Positions 16,237 to 24,582 of a stretch of DNA of 64,000 nucleotides are shown here, piece after piece. Made by a program: the position numbers and the translations under genes. The stretch is from Streptomyces sp. 378 (lineage in GTDB: Bacteria; Actinomycetota; Actinomycetes; Streptomycetales; Streptomycetaceae). The DNA lies in the NCBI RefSeq assembly GCF_030124145.1, contig NZ_JASKMS010000002.1, forward strand, positions 124,001-188,000, given 5' to 3'. Position 1 is the first letter of the stretch. Every line of letters starts with the position of its first letter. The notes beneath the pieces were generated by a model. That model saw only the letters and a program-made list of their open reading frames with translations, made no database searches and had not been told where the DNA came from.

Positions 16237-16881
16237 ATGGGAACACCGAGCGATCGCGCACCCCTGGCCGAGCGGGTCGGGCAACTCCTCGACGAGGGCC
16301 TCCCCTTGACCATCGTCGCGGCCGGCGACCCGGTACTGCGGCATGCCGCCGAGCCGTACGACGGGCAGCTGGGGCCCGCCCTGCTGGCCCGGTTCGTCGA
16401 GGCCCTGCGGGTCACCATGCGGGCGGCGCCCGGGGTCGGTCTGGCGGCTCCGCAGGTCGGGGTGCCGCTCAGGATCGCGGTGATCGAGGACCCCGCGCCG
16501 GTGCCGGAGGACGTGCGTCTGGTGCGCGGGCGAGTGCCGCAGCCGTTCCGCGTGCTGGTCAATCCCGCCTATGAGCCCGTCGGGGACGAGCGGGCCGCGT
16601 TCTTCGAGGGCTGCCTGAGCGTGCCGGGCTGGCAGGCGGTGGTGGCGCGGCCCGCCGAGGTGCGGCTGACCGGTCAGGACGAGCACGGGCGGGCACTGGA
16701 CGAGGTGTTCACGGGCTGGCCGGCCCGGATCGTGCAGCACGAGACGGACCACCTCGACGGCGTCCTGTACCTGGACCGCGCCGCCACGCGTTCGCTGTCG
16801 TCCAACCAGGCGATGGCGGAGCGCTGGGCTCAGCCGACACCGCAGGAGGCGGCGCGGGCGCTCGGCTTCGAGCTGCCGTGA
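16237..16881 (+). CDS. def: Peptide deformylase
   Basis: A 214-residue zinc/iron metallohydrolase that removes the formyl group from nascent proteins. All three signature motifs are present: GVGLAAPQVG (motif 1), EGCLSVPG (motif 2, with the metal cysteine) and QHETDHLDG (motif 3, HExxH with both histidine ligands and the catalytic glutamate). ATG at 16237 is chosen for family length, although no good ribosome site precedes it. GTG at 16216 is an alternative. Streptomycetes carry several deformylase paralogues, and this one stands apart from fmt, so it may be an accessory copy. Confidence 0.92.
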   Translation: MGTPSDRAPLAERVGQLLDEGLPLTIVAAGDPVLRHAAEPYDGQLGPALLARFVEALRVTMRAAPGVGLAAPQVGVPLRIAVIEDPAPVPEDVRLVRGRVPQPFRVLVNPAYEPVGDERAAFFEGCLSVPGWQAVVARPAEVRLTGQDEHGRALDEVFTGWPARIVQHETDHLDGVLYLDRAATRSLSSNQAMAERWAQPTPQEAARALGFELP

Positions 16882-16966
16882 CGCGCTGACCGCCCGGCGG
16901 GCCATCGAAGGCTTTGGATCGGGTTCTCCTGCTGCCGGGAGCCGAGGCGGACCTGTGGGACGACGG

Positions 16967-16983
16967 CCACCGGGAACCGGTGG
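16967..16983. terminator. Short hairpin between deformylase and oxidoreductase
   Basis: CCACCGG at 16967-16973 pairs with CCGGTGG at 16977-16983 around GAA. It lies in the 157-bp gap between two convergent genes and is a plausible bidirectional terminator. Confidence 0.5.
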
Positions 16984-17038
16984 TGCCCGCGCACGCGCAG
17001 CGGGACCGTCGTCCCCGCCCGGCCCGGACGGACCGGGG

Positions 17039-18469
17039 TCAGGCGTCGCGGTAGGCCTCCAGCAACCGCAGCCACACCTCGCTGATCGTGGGGTAGGACG
17101 GGACGGCGTGCCACAGACGGCTGACCGGGACCTGCCCGGCGACCGCGATGGTGGCGGAGTGGATGAGTTCGCCGACGCCGGGGCCGACGAGGGTCACGCC
17201 GCGCAGGATCTCGTCCTCCAGGTCGACGACCATGCGGGCGCGGCCCTGGTAGCCGTCGGCGTACAGACCGGCCCCGGCGACGGTGGACAGGTCCACGTCG
17301 ACGGCCTTCACCCGGTGGCCCGCCTGTTCCGCCTCGGCCAGGGACAGGCCCACGGCCGCGGCCTCCGGATCGGTGAAGACGACCTGGGGGACGGCGGTGT
17401 GGTCGGCGGTCGCGGCGTGCGCCCCCCAGGACTCGACCAGGAGCGCCTCCCCGCTCGCCCGTGCGGCGATGGCGGCACCGGCGATGCGGGCCTGGTACTT
17501 GCCCTGGTGGGTGAGGAGGGCGCGGTGGTTGACGTCGCCGACCGCGTACAGCCAGTCGTGGCCGGTCACGCGGAGGCTGTCGTCGACGGGCAGCCAGGAG
17601 CCGGGGGCGAGGCCGATCGTCTCCAGGCCTATGTCGTCGGTGCGCGGGGCGCGGCCGGTGGCGAAGAGGATCTCGTCGGCCTCGATGCGGTCGCCCGTGG
17701 AGGTGACGGCCACGACCGTCCCGTTCTCCCGGGTCACCGACTCCACGGACGTGCCCGTTCGGACGTCCGTGCCGGCCTCCGTGAGCGCCTCGGCGATCAG
17801 TTCCCCCGCGAAGGGCTCCATGCGCGGCAGCAGACCCTTGCCGCGGACCAGCAGGGTGACCTTCGAGCCGAGGGCCTGCCAGACCGTGGCCATCTCGGTG
17901 GCGACCACTCCGCCGCCGATCACGATCAGCCGGTCGGGCACGGTCTTGGAGCTGGTGGCCTCCCGGCTGGTCCACGGCTTGACCGCGTCGAGCCCGGGCA
18001 GTCCGGGCAGCGCGGCGCGGCTGCCGGTGCAGACGGCGACGGCGTGCCGGGCGGTCAGGACGCGCTCGCCGCCGTCCGGGCCGGTGACCGTCACCGCGCG
18101 GGGGCCGGTGAGGCGCCCGTGACCTCGGTACAGGTCGGCGCCGATGGAGTCGAGCCACCCGACCTGGCCGTCGTCCTTCCAGTTCGAGGTGTAGTAGTCG
18201 CGGTGGGCGAGGACCGCGGAGGCGTCGAGGGGGCCCTGCACCGACTGGCGCAGCCCCGGTACGCGGCGGGCGTCCGCGCGGGCGATGACCGGCCGCAGCA
18301 GGGCCTTGCTGGGCATGCACGCCCAGTAGGAGCACTCGCCGCCGACCAGCTCGCTCTCCACGACCGCGGTGGTCAGTCCGGCCGCGCGGGTGCGGTCGGC
18401 GACGTTCTCCCCCACGGGCCCGGCCCCGAGCACCACGACGTCGTACGCGTTGGTTTCCGTTTCCGTCAT
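17039..18469 (-). CDS. FAD-dependent pyridine nucleotide-disulfide-type oxidoreductase
   Basis: A 476-residue flavoprotein of the lipoamide dehydrogenase/mercuric reductase superfamily. It has the FAD fingerprint VVLGAGPVGENVA, the redox pair in GGECSYWACMPSKAL (C-x4-C), the NAD(P) fingerprint LIVIGGGVVATEMA, the second FAD motif LYAVGDVNHRALL and a dimerisation domain. The catalytic histidine of true lipoamide dehydrogenases (HPTxSE) is replaced by tyrosine here (SYPTISE), so it is unlikely to be an E3 enzyme; its acceptor is unknown. ATG at 18469 is the only start that keeps the glycine-rich loop at the N-terminus. It is divergent from thioredoxin, 120 bp away. Confidence 0.85.
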   Translation of the reverse strand: MTETETNAYDVVVLGAGPVGENVADRTRAAGLTTAVVESELVGGECSYWACMPSKALLRPVIARADARRVPGLRQSVQGPLDASAVLAHRDYYTSNWKDDGQVGWLDSIGADLYRGHGRLTGPRAVTVTGPDGGERVLTARHAVAVCTGSRAALPGLPGLDAVKPWTSREATSSKTVPDRLIVIGGGVVATEMATVWQALGSKVTLLVRGKGLLPRMEPFAGELIAEALTEAGTDVRTGTSVESVTRENGTVVAVTSTGDRIEADEILFATGRAPRTDDIGLETIGLAPGSWLPVDDSLRVTGHDWLYAVGDVNHRALLTHQGKYQARIAGAAIAARASGEALLVESWGAHAATADHTAVPQVVFTDPEAAAVGLSLAEAEQAGHRVKAVDVDLSTVAGAGLYADGYQGRARMVVDLEDEILRGVTLVGPGVGELIHSATIAVAGQVPVSRLWHAVPSYPTISEVWLRLLEAYRDA

Positions 18470-18589
18470 GGGGTCAGTCTGGTGGGTGGTGTGCGCCCTG
18501 GCCACATGGGTAGGGGCGCGGAATACGTGTCCGGTCGGCCGTGTTGTGCCGACGGCTTGACCCCACACCAGGAAGTAGGGAATGACGCC

Positions 18590-18976
18590 ATGAGCAGCAC
18601 CGTGGAGCTCACCAAGGAGAACTTCGACCAGACGGTCACGGACAACGAGTTCGTCCTGATCGACTTCTGGGCCGACTGGTGCGGGCCGTGCAAGCAGTTC
18701 GCCCCGGTCTACGAGAAGGCGGCGGGGGAGAACCCGGACCTGGTGTTCGGCAAAGTGGACACCGAGGCGCAGCCCGAGCTGGCCGCGGCCTTCGGTATCC
18801 AGTCCATCCCCACGCTGATGATCGTCCGGGACCAGGTCGCCGTGTTCGCCCAGCCGGGCGCCCTGCCCGAGGCCGCCCTGACGGACGTCATCGGGCAGGC
18901 CCGGAACCTCGACATGGACGAGGTGCGCAAGGCGGTCGCCGAGCAGCAGGCCCAGGAAGGCCGGCAGGCGGGCTAG
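18590..18976 (+). CDS. trxC: Thioredoxin
   Basis: A 128-residue thioredoxin with the active site WCGPC (residues 30-34) and the cis-proline loop IQSIPTLMI. About 20 extra residues at the C-terminus (DEVRKAVAEQQAQEG) form an added charged helix beyond the 108-residue core. GGAAGTAGGGAA precedes the ATG at suitable spacing. It is divergent from a flavin disulfide-type oxidoreductase; no thioredoxin reductase gene is adjacent. The symbol follows the S. coelicolor third thioredoxin as I remember its neighbourhood and should be treated as provisional. Confidence 0.92.
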   Translation: MSSTVELTKENFDQTVTDNEFVLIDFWADWCGPCKQFAPVYEKAAGENPDLVFGKVDTEAQPELAAAFGIQSIPTLMIVRDQVAVFAQPGALPEAALTDVIGQARNLDMDEVRKAVAEQQAQEGRQAG

Positions 18977-18985
18977 CGGACGCTC

Positions 18986-20422
18986 CTAGAAGGGATACGG
19001 AGCCACGTCGCCGCGTACCGTCGTCCAGCGCAGTTCGCTGAAGGCCTCCAGGTTGGCCTCCCCGCCGAAGCGGGCGCCGGTGCCGGAGGCGGCGACTCCG
19101 CCGAAGGGCGCCACGGCCTCGTCGTTCACGGTCTGGTCGTTGATGTGGACGATGCCGGTCGGAATGCGCTCGGCGAGGTCGAGACCGCGGGCCGGGTCCC
19201 TGGTGACGATGCCCAGGGAGAGACCGTACGGGCTCTGCGCGGCCAGCGCCGCCGCCTCGTCGGCGGTGGTGAAGGAGCGGACGGGTGCCACCGGGCCGAA
19301 GACCTCCTCCGTGTACGCGGGAGAGTGGTCGTCGACGTGGGCCAGGACCGTGGGCCGGTAGAAGAGCCTGTCGTGGGTGCCGCCGGCGGCGAGCTTGGCG
19401 CCCGCGCTGGTGCTGGCCTCGACCAGGCCGCTGATCTTGGTGAGCTGGGCCGAGTCGATGATGGGGCCCAGGTGGACCTGGTCCCGGTAGGGGTCGCCGA
19501 CGGCGAGTGAGTCGGCCTTGGCGGCCAGCCGCTCGACGTACTCGTCGTACAGGGACGCGTGCACCAGGTGGCGTCCGGTGGTCATGCAGATCTGGCCCTG
19601 GTGGAAGAACGACCCCCAGGCGGCCGTGGAGATCACCGCGTCGAGGTCGGCGTCCTCCAGCACGATCATGGCCGAGTTGCCGCCCAGTTCGAGGTGGGCC
19701 CGCTTGAGGTGACGGCCGGCGGCCTCGCCCACGGCCCGTCCGGCGGCGGTGGAGCCGGTGAAGGAGATGATCGGCACGCGCGGGTCGGCGACCAGGGCCT
19801 GTCCGGCGTCCGGGCCGCCGGGCAGCACGTGCAGCAGGTTCTCCGGCAGGCCCGCGGCGGCGAAGACCGCGGCGAGGGACAGCCCCCCGCACACGGCCGT
19901 GCGCGGGTCCGGCTTGAGCAGGACCGCGTTGCCCAGCGCCAGGGCCGGTGCGACGGAGCGGATGGAGAGGATCAGCGGGGCGTTGAACGGCGAGATCACG
20001 CCCACCACACCGGCCGGGACACGCCGCGTGTACGACAGGCGCGGCGCCTCGCTGGGCAGGACCTGGCCGGCCGGGCGGGAGGCGAGGGCGGCGGCCTCGT
20101 AGCACTCCTGGGCGGCGACGTGCAGCTCGAAGTCGGCCTTGCCGGGTACGGAGCCCGATTCGCGGACGAGCCATGCGCGCAGTTCGTCGGCGTGCTCGGT
20201 GAACAGGTCGCCCGCCTTGCGGAGCACGGCGGCGCGGGCGAAGTGCGGGGTGTGTGCCCATGCCTGCTGGGCGGTGGCCGCCCGTTCGGCGGCGGCCCCG
20301 ACGTCCTCGGGCCCGGCGAGGGTGAGGGAGCCGAGGGCTTGGCCGGTGGCGGGCTCGGTGACGGTGTACCCGGGCCCCGTGAGGCTGCGGGGCTGCCAGC
20401 TCTTGGTGTCGAGCAACGGCAT
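18986..20422 (-). CDS. NAD(P)-dependent aldehyde dehydrogenase (benzaldehyde/vanillin-type)
   Basis: A 478-residue enzyme of the ALDH superfamily. PFNAPLILSIRSVAPALALGN is the coenzyme-side motif, SFTGSTAAGRAVGEAAG the nucleotide-binding turn, HLELGGNSAMIVLEDADLD holds the general-base glutamate, and FFHQGQICMTTGR holds the nucleophilic cysteine. Overall it resembles the benzaldehyde/vanillin dehydrogenase group, suggesting oxidation of aromatic aldehydes. It is preceded by a possible LacI operator at 20567-20582 and by a LacI regulator gene on the same strand, which likely controls it. It ends 9 bp from the thioredoxin stop codon. Confidence 0.88.
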   Translation of the reverse strand: MPLLDTKSWQPRSLTGPGYTVTEPATGQALGSLTLAGPEDVGAAAERAATAQQAWAHTPHFARAAVLRKAGDLFTEHADELRAWLVRESGSVPGKADFELHVAAQECYEAAALASRPAGQVLPSEAPRLSYTRRVPAGVVGVISPFNAPLILSIRSVAPALALGNAVLLKPDPRTAVCGGLSLAAVFAAAGLPENLLHVLPGGPDAGQALVADPRVPIISFTGSTAAGRAVGEAAGRHLKRAHLELGGNSAMIVLEDADLDAVISTAAWGSFFHQGQICMTTGRHLVHASLYDEYVERLAAKADSLAVGDPYRDQVHLGPIIDSAQLTKISGLVEASTSAGAKLAAGGTHDRLFYRPTVLAHVDDHSPAYTEEVFGPVAPVRSFTTADEAAALAAQSPYGLSLGIVTRDPARGLDLAERIPTGIVHINDQTVNDEAVAPFGGVAASGTGARFGGEANLEAFSELRWTTVRGDVAPYPF

Positions 20423-20566
20423 GACGGCTCTCCGATCGATCGGTCACCGGCGGACGGGAGGGTCGATTCCCGTGTGTGCGCGGCCGGTTCGGCGGTCACA
20501 TGGCGGGACGCGCCGCGCGGGCGCGGCGGAGTGCGCCGCGGCCCGGGTGGGAACGCGCCCCCATTT

Positions 20567-20582
20567 TGTTGAGCATGCAACA
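20567..20582. promoter_or_regulatory. Candidate LacI-type operator upstream of aldehyde dehydrogenase
   Basis: TGTTG-AGCATG-CAACA is a perfect 5+5 inverted repeat in an A/T-rich patch, 145 bp upstream of the aldehyde dehydrogenase start and between it and the LacI regulator gene. A TTGnnnnnnCAA half-site layout is common for LacI-family proteins. Confidence 0.45.
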
Positions 20583-20648
20583 TCCTAGCCGTGCCGCGGG
20601 CCGAAAGCCGGTCCACCGGCCGCCCACCGGCCGGTCGTGTCCGCCGGC

Positions 20649-21698
20649 TCAGCTGGATTCGCGATGCAGCACCGTCGCGCCGAGCACCTTGTGCGTCTCG
20701 GGCTCGGTCGTGGGCCTGCGCACCGTGCGGTCGACCAGCTCGGCGAGTTCACGGCCGGAGGGCAGCTCCAGACGGACCGTACTCAGCCGGGGCCGCAGCA
20801 GCCGTCCGAGCACCAGGTCGTCGGCGCCGATCACGGCCGTCTCCTCGGGGATGCGGATGCCCTCGTCGAGCAGGGCCCGCATGAGCAGCATCGCGTACTC
20901 GTCGTTGTAGGTGAACACGGCGTCCAGACCGAGGCTTCGCCAGCGGGCGGCCAGGTGCGCCGCGGCCTGCTCGTCGTAGACCAGGGGCAGTTCGGTCACC
21001 GTGGCGCCCGTGCCGCGCAGCGACTGGCGCACGCCGTCGAGGCGGGGTGCGGAGAACGCCTCGAGACCGCGGTCCTGCGGTACGACGACGCCGATCCGGC
21101 GCCGGCCGCGGTCGTAGAGGTGGGCGCCCGCGCTGTGGCCGACGACGTCGTGGTCCATCAGCAGGGCGTGCGCGCCCTCGATGGTCTCGGGGCCGAGGGT
21201 GACCACGGCCCGTGCCCCCGAGCGCTTGAGCACCGCCACCCCGCGCGGGCCGAGTCCGGAGCCGGGCACCAGGACGGCAACGGGCCGTAACTCGGCCCAG
21301 GCGCGGGCGGCTTCGTCGCCGTGCGGGCCGCCGGTGCCGTACTGCACCACCGTGTAGTCCAGACCGGCGAGCGAGCCTTGGAGGTCGGCGAGGAACCGGC
21401 TGTAGAGCGGGCCGACGGGGAAGGTCGGCGCGGGGATCAGGACCATCCGGCTGTGCCCGGCACGCAGGCTGCGGGCCGCCGCGTGCGGTACGTACCCGAG
21501 TTCCCTGGCGGCCTCGTGCACACGGCGGCGGGTGGGCTCGCTGATCCGTACGGCGCTGGTGTTGTTCAGGACGTAGGAGACGGTCGCGCGCGAGACGCCG
21601 GCCAGGCGGGCCACATCGGCGCTCGTGGGCACGGAGCGCGACGGTGCGGGGGACGGGGGCGCGGGCGTTTTCGGTATCTGCACCATGACGTACGGCAT
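20649..21698 (-). CDS. LacI family transcriptional regulator
   Basis: A 349-residue regulator. The N-terminal HTH (SADVARLAGVSRATVSYVLNN) with hinge helix (RRRVHEAARELGYVPHAAARSLR) is followed by a periplasmic-binding-protein-like effector domain (about 85-345) including DAVFTYNDEYAMLLMRALLDEG and IPEETAVIGADD. The effector is unknown. Starts at 21698, 21686 or 21761 are all in frame and none has a strong ribosome site. 21698 is used because it leaves a short tail before the HTH. It lies between a TetR gene and the aldehyde dehydrogenase, all on the minus strand, but with spacing large enough for separate promoters. Confidence 0.85.
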   Translation of the reverse strand: MPYVMVQIPKTPAPPSPAPSRSVPTSADVARLAGVSRATVSYVLNNTSAVRISEPTRRRVHEAARELGYVPHAAARSLRAGHSRMVLIPAPTFPVGPLYSRFLADLQGSLAGLDYTVVQYGTGGPHGDEAARAWAELRPVAVLVPGSGLGPRGVAVLKRSGARAVVTLGPETIEGAHALLMDHDVVGHSAGAHLYDRGRRRIGVVVPQDRGLEAFSAPRLDGVRQSLRGTGATVTELPLVYDEQAAAHLAARWRSLGLDAVFTYNDEYAMLLMRALLDEGIRIPEETAVIGADDLVLGRLLRPRLSTVRLELPSGRELAELVDRTVRRPTTEPETHKVLGATVLHRESS

Positions 21699-21779
21699 CT
21701 TGGCAGAAGCCCCAATGCGCCCTTCAGGCGGGGGAGTTGTGAGGGAGTCGTGAGCGGTCACGGGGGTCCGTTCGCGCGC

Positions 21780-22448
21780 TCAGCCGCCCGCGGCCGTACC
21801 CGTCACCCGGTCGACGAGATCGGCCCAGGCGTCCTCCAGGCGGGCCAGGGGCATCCCGGACTGCCTGGTCAGGTGGTGGACCAGGGCCGGGTCGAGCTGA
21901 CCCATCAGGGTGTGGGAGAGCAGTTCGCAGTCCGCCTCCGGGACGACCTGCCGCAGCAGGACGGCCACGTGGTGGTGGTGCACCCGGCGGGGCGGGGCGG
22001 TGAAGCGGCGGCCGGCGCCCGGCTCGGCGGCCAGTTGCAGCTCCAGTTCGTCGCTCGACCTGCGCAGCATCGCGCGGCCGAACGCCCGCAGCCGCTCCAC
22101 GGGGGGTGCTCCGGGTCCGAGCGGCGGCGGGCCACTGAGGAAGGCGGCCTGGAACTTCTTCTCGGAGTGGTCGAGCAGCGCGGTCAGCAGGCCGGTGCGG
22201 TCGCCGAACCGGCGGAAGACCGTGCCCTTGCCGACACAGGCCTCGGCGGCCACCGCCTCCATCGTGACACCGTCCGCGCCGCGCTCCGCCACCAGCCGCG
22301 CGGCGGCCTCCAGCAGCCGGGCCCGGTTGCGCGCGGCGTCGGCCCGCAGGCACGGCTCGTCCGCCTCCAGGGCGGTGCCGAGCTGCAGCAGCTCGGGGTG
22401 GTCGACGGGCTCCTGGGGTGTCGGGACGGGCTGCGGGACGGCGGGCAT
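21780..22448 (-). CDS. TetR family regulator, divergent from FMN reductase
   Basis: A 222-residue repressor. The DNA-binding domain is at about 38-85 (RNRARLLEAAARLVAERGADGVTMEAVAAEACVGKGTVFRRFGD) and a helical ligand-binding domain with a histidine run (RRVHHHHVAVLL) follows. It is divergent from the FMN reductase gene, and two near-identical GGACC-N2-GGTCC palindromes sit in the shared promoter region. The simplest reading is that it represses both genes and is released by a quinone, flavin or other redox-active compound, which is inference from context. Confidence 0.88.
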   Translation of the reverse strand: MPAVPQPVPTPQEPVDHPELLQLGTALEADEPCLRADAARNRARLLEAAARLVAERGADGVTMEAVAAEACVGKGTVFRRFGDRTGLLTALLDHSEKKFQAAFLSGPPPLGPGAPPVERLRAFGRAMLRRSSDELELQLAAEPGAGRRFTAPPRRVHHHHVAVLLRQVVPEADCELLSHTLMGQLDPALVHHLTRQSGMPLARLEDAWADLVDRVTGTAAGG

Positions 22449-22479
22449 GAAACCAGCCTAAAGCATCGGGAACAAAACT

Positions 22480-22528
22480 GGACCGGGGTCCGGTTAGGAT
22501 GCTAGAACAATAAACGGACCTCGGTCCG
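22480..22528. promoter_or_regulatory. Two matching palindromic operators between TetR and FMN reductase genes
   Basis: GGACCGGGGTCC at 22480-22491 and CGGACCTCGGTCCG at 22515-22528 share the pattern GGACC-N2-GGTCC, with centres 36 bp apart. They lie in the A/T-rich divergent promoter between the TetR (22448) and FMN reductase (22578) starts, as expected for two TetR dimers. Confidence 0.75.
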
Positions 22529-22577
22529 GATCTTTGCGACCGTTCCAGAGCACTGTTTTCACTACGTGGGAGTCAGC

Positions 22578-23141
22578 ATGTCTGTTCGTATCCTCGCTCT
22601 CGTCGGCAGCCTGCGCGCCGGCTCGCACAACCGCCAGCTCGCCGAGGCGGCCGTCAAGCTCGCTCCCGAGGGCGCCGAGGTGGACCTCTTCGAGGGCCTG
22701 GCCGAGATCCCGTTCTACAACGAGGACATCGACGTGGAGGGGAGCGTTCCGGCCGCCGCCGCGAAGCTGCGCGAGGCCGCGAACGCCGCCGACGGCCTGC
22801 TCCTCTTCACCCCCGAGTACAACGGCACCATCCCGGCCGTCCTGAAGAACGCCATCGACTGGCTGTCCCGCCCGTACGGCGCCGGTGCCCTCAGCGGCAA
22901 GCCGGTCGTCGTGGTCGGCACCGCCTTCGGCCAGTACGGCGGCGTCTGGGCGCACGACGAGACCCGCAAGTCCGTGGGCGTGGCCGGCGGCAAGGTCCTG
23001 GAGGACGTCAAGCTGTCCATCCCCGGCTCGATGACCCGCTTCGCCGAGACGCACCCGGCCGACGACGCCGAGGTCGCCGAGCAGCTGACCGAGGTCATCG
23101 CCCGCCTGCACGGCCACGTCTCCGCGCCCGCCGCGGCCTGA
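22578..23141 (+). CDS. NAD(P)H-dependent FMN reductase
   Basis: A 187-residue flavodoxin-fold enzyme. ALVGSLRAGSHNRQLAEAA is the FMN phosphate loop, LLFTPEYNGTIPAVLKNAIDW is the family signature and VVVGTAFGQYGGVWA closes the flavin site. Members reduce FMN, quinones, azo dyes or chromate with NAD(P)H. ATG at 22578 has GGGAG 5 bases upstream. It is probably controlled by the divergent TetR gene through the twin palindromes. A strong hairpin follows the stop. Confidence 0.9.
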   Translation: MSVRILALVGSLRAGSHNRQLAEAAVKLAPEGAEVDLFEGLAEIPFYNEDIDVEGSVPAAAAKLREAANAADGLLLFTPEYNGTIPAVLKNAIDWLSRPYGAGALSGKPVVVVGTAFGQYGGVWAHDETRKSVGVAGGKVLEDVKLSIPGSMTRFAETHPADDAEVAEQLTEVIARLHGHVSAPAAA

Positions 23142-23162
23142 CCGTCCTCACCTCGCGCCCAC

Positions 23163-23198
23163 GGAGGGGCCGCGGCCGGCAACGGCCCCGGCCCCTCC
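23163..23198 (+). terminator. Terminator after FMN reductase
   Basis: GGAGGGGCCG at 23163-23172 pairs perfectly with 23189-23198, and the 16-base interior contains a further GGCCG/CGGCC pairing. It lies 21 bp after the stop codon. Confidence 0.8.
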
Positions 23199-23269
23199 GC
23201 CATGCCGTCGGCAGGGTCTGCGCCGACGGCGACCTCGCTGTTCACCTTGCCCCCGGGGTCTCCGCCGGC

Positions 23270-23455
23270 TGAGGCCCGGACCGGCCGGTGCCCAGACAGG
23301 CCGGTGTCCGCACCAGCTCGTGCCCGGACCGGCCCATCCTCGGATCGGCCGATGCCCGGACCCGCTCACCGTCAGACCGGCCCGCGCCCGTACCGGTCGA
23401 TGCCCGGACCGGCCGGTGCGGCCGGTGCCCAGAGCGGCCGGTGCCCGGACCGGCG
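23270..23455. repeat. Degenerate GC repeat tract, non-coding
   Basis: Variants of GCCCGGACCGGCCGGT recur about eight times over 186 bp with irregular spacing, just downstream of the XdhC stop codon on its strand. I see no credible gene in the 316-bp gap. The tract may form nested hairpins and act as a terminator or mRNA-stabilising region. Confidence 0.6.
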
Positions 23456-23457
23456 GC

Positions 23458-24582
23458 TCAGGCCGGCTGCGGCTCGCGTCCGGGCCTGTGGATCGGCGTG
23501 TCCGAGCCGGTGAGCGGTGTCCCCGTGCCGCCCTGTCGCGCCGCGATGATCTCCGCCGCGATGGACACGGCGGTCTCCTCGGGTGTGCGGGCCCCCAGGT
23601 CGAGGCCGATCGGCGACCTCAGCCGGGTCAGCTCGCGTTCGCTCACCCCCGCCTCGCGCAGCCGCCGGCTGCGGTCCTCGTGGGTGCGGCGGGAGCCCAT
23701 GGCGCCGACGTACGCGACGGGCAGCCGCAGTGCCTCCGTGAGCAGCGGGATGTCGAACTTCGCGTCGTGCGTGAGCACGCACAGCACCGTCCGCCCGTCG
23801 GTCCCGGTGCGCCGGAGGTAGCGGTCGGGCCAGTCGACGACGATCTCGTGGGCCTCCGGGAAACGGGCCCGGGTCGCGAAGACGGGGCGGGCGTCGCACA
23901 CGGTGACGTGGTAGCCGAGGAACCTGCCCGCCCGGACCAGGGCCGCCGCGAAGTCGATCGCCCCGAACACGATCATGCGAGGCGGCGGGACGGCCGACTC
24001 GACGAGCAGGGTGAGACCGCCGGGGCAGTGCGACCCGTCCTCGGAGACCTCCACCGTGCCGGTGCGGCCCGTGACGAGCAGGGCCCGAGCTCGGCCGGCC
24101 GCCGTGCGCTCCAGGTCCGGGTCGGCGCCGAGCCCGCCGTCGCCGGAGCCGTCGGGGCGGACCAGCAGAGCCCGGCCGAGGAGGGCGGCCGGGCCCCGGA
24201 CCACCCGGGCGAGGGCCACGGGCTCGCTCCGGGCGGCGGCCGCCAGTGCGGCCGACTCGACCGCACGGCCGCCCACGAACGGGGTGATCATGACGTCGAT
24301 GGTCCCGCCGCAGGTCAACCCCACCGCGAAGGCGTCCTCGTCGCTGTAGCCGAACCGCTCGACGAGCACCTCGCCGTCCCCGAGGGCCTGAAGACACAGG
24401 TCGTACACCGCTCCTTCCACGCAGCCCCCGGAGACCGAGCCGACCGCCGTGCCGTCGGCGGAGACGGCGAGCGCGGCGCCGGGAGGGCGAGGGGCGCTGC
24501 CTCCGACGCCGACGACCGTGGCGACGGCGAAGTCCCGGCCCTCCTCGATCCACGCGTGCAGGGGTCCCGCGAGATCAAGCAT
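23458..24582 (-). CDS. XdhC/CoxI-family molybdenum cofactor insertion protein
   Basis: A 374-residue accessory protein. The N-terminal XdhC domain has VVGVGGSAPRPPGAALAV and SVSGGCVEGAVYDLC, with a cysteine proposed to help sulfurated cofactor handling. The C-terminal Rossmann domain has MIVFGAIDFAAALVRAG and YVGAMGSRRTHEDR. XdhC proteins sulfurate and protect the molybdenum cofactor for insertion into xanthine dehydrogenase-family enzymes. The gene overlaps the end of the molybdopterin-subunit gene by 8 bp and is last in the four-gene operon, matching PaoD in the PaoABC system. Confidence 0.9.
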   Translation of the reverse strand: MLDLAGPLHAWIEEGRDFAVATVVGVGGSAPRPPGAALAVSADGTAVGSVSGGCVEGAVYDLCLQALGDGEVLVERFGYSDEDAFAVGLTCGGTIDVMITPFVGGRAVESAALAAAARSEPVALARVVRGPAALLGRALLVRPDGSGDGGLGADPDLERTAAGRARALLVTGRTGTVEVSEDGSHCPGGLTLLVESAVPPPRMIVFGAIDFAAALVRAGRFLGYHVTVCDARPVFATRARFPEAHEIVVDWPDRYLRRTGTDGRTVLCVLTHDAKFDIPLLTEALRLPVAYVGAMGSRRTHEDRSRRLREAGVSERELTRLRSPIGLDLGARTPEETAVSIAAEIIAARQGGTGTPLTGSDTPIHRPGREPQPA

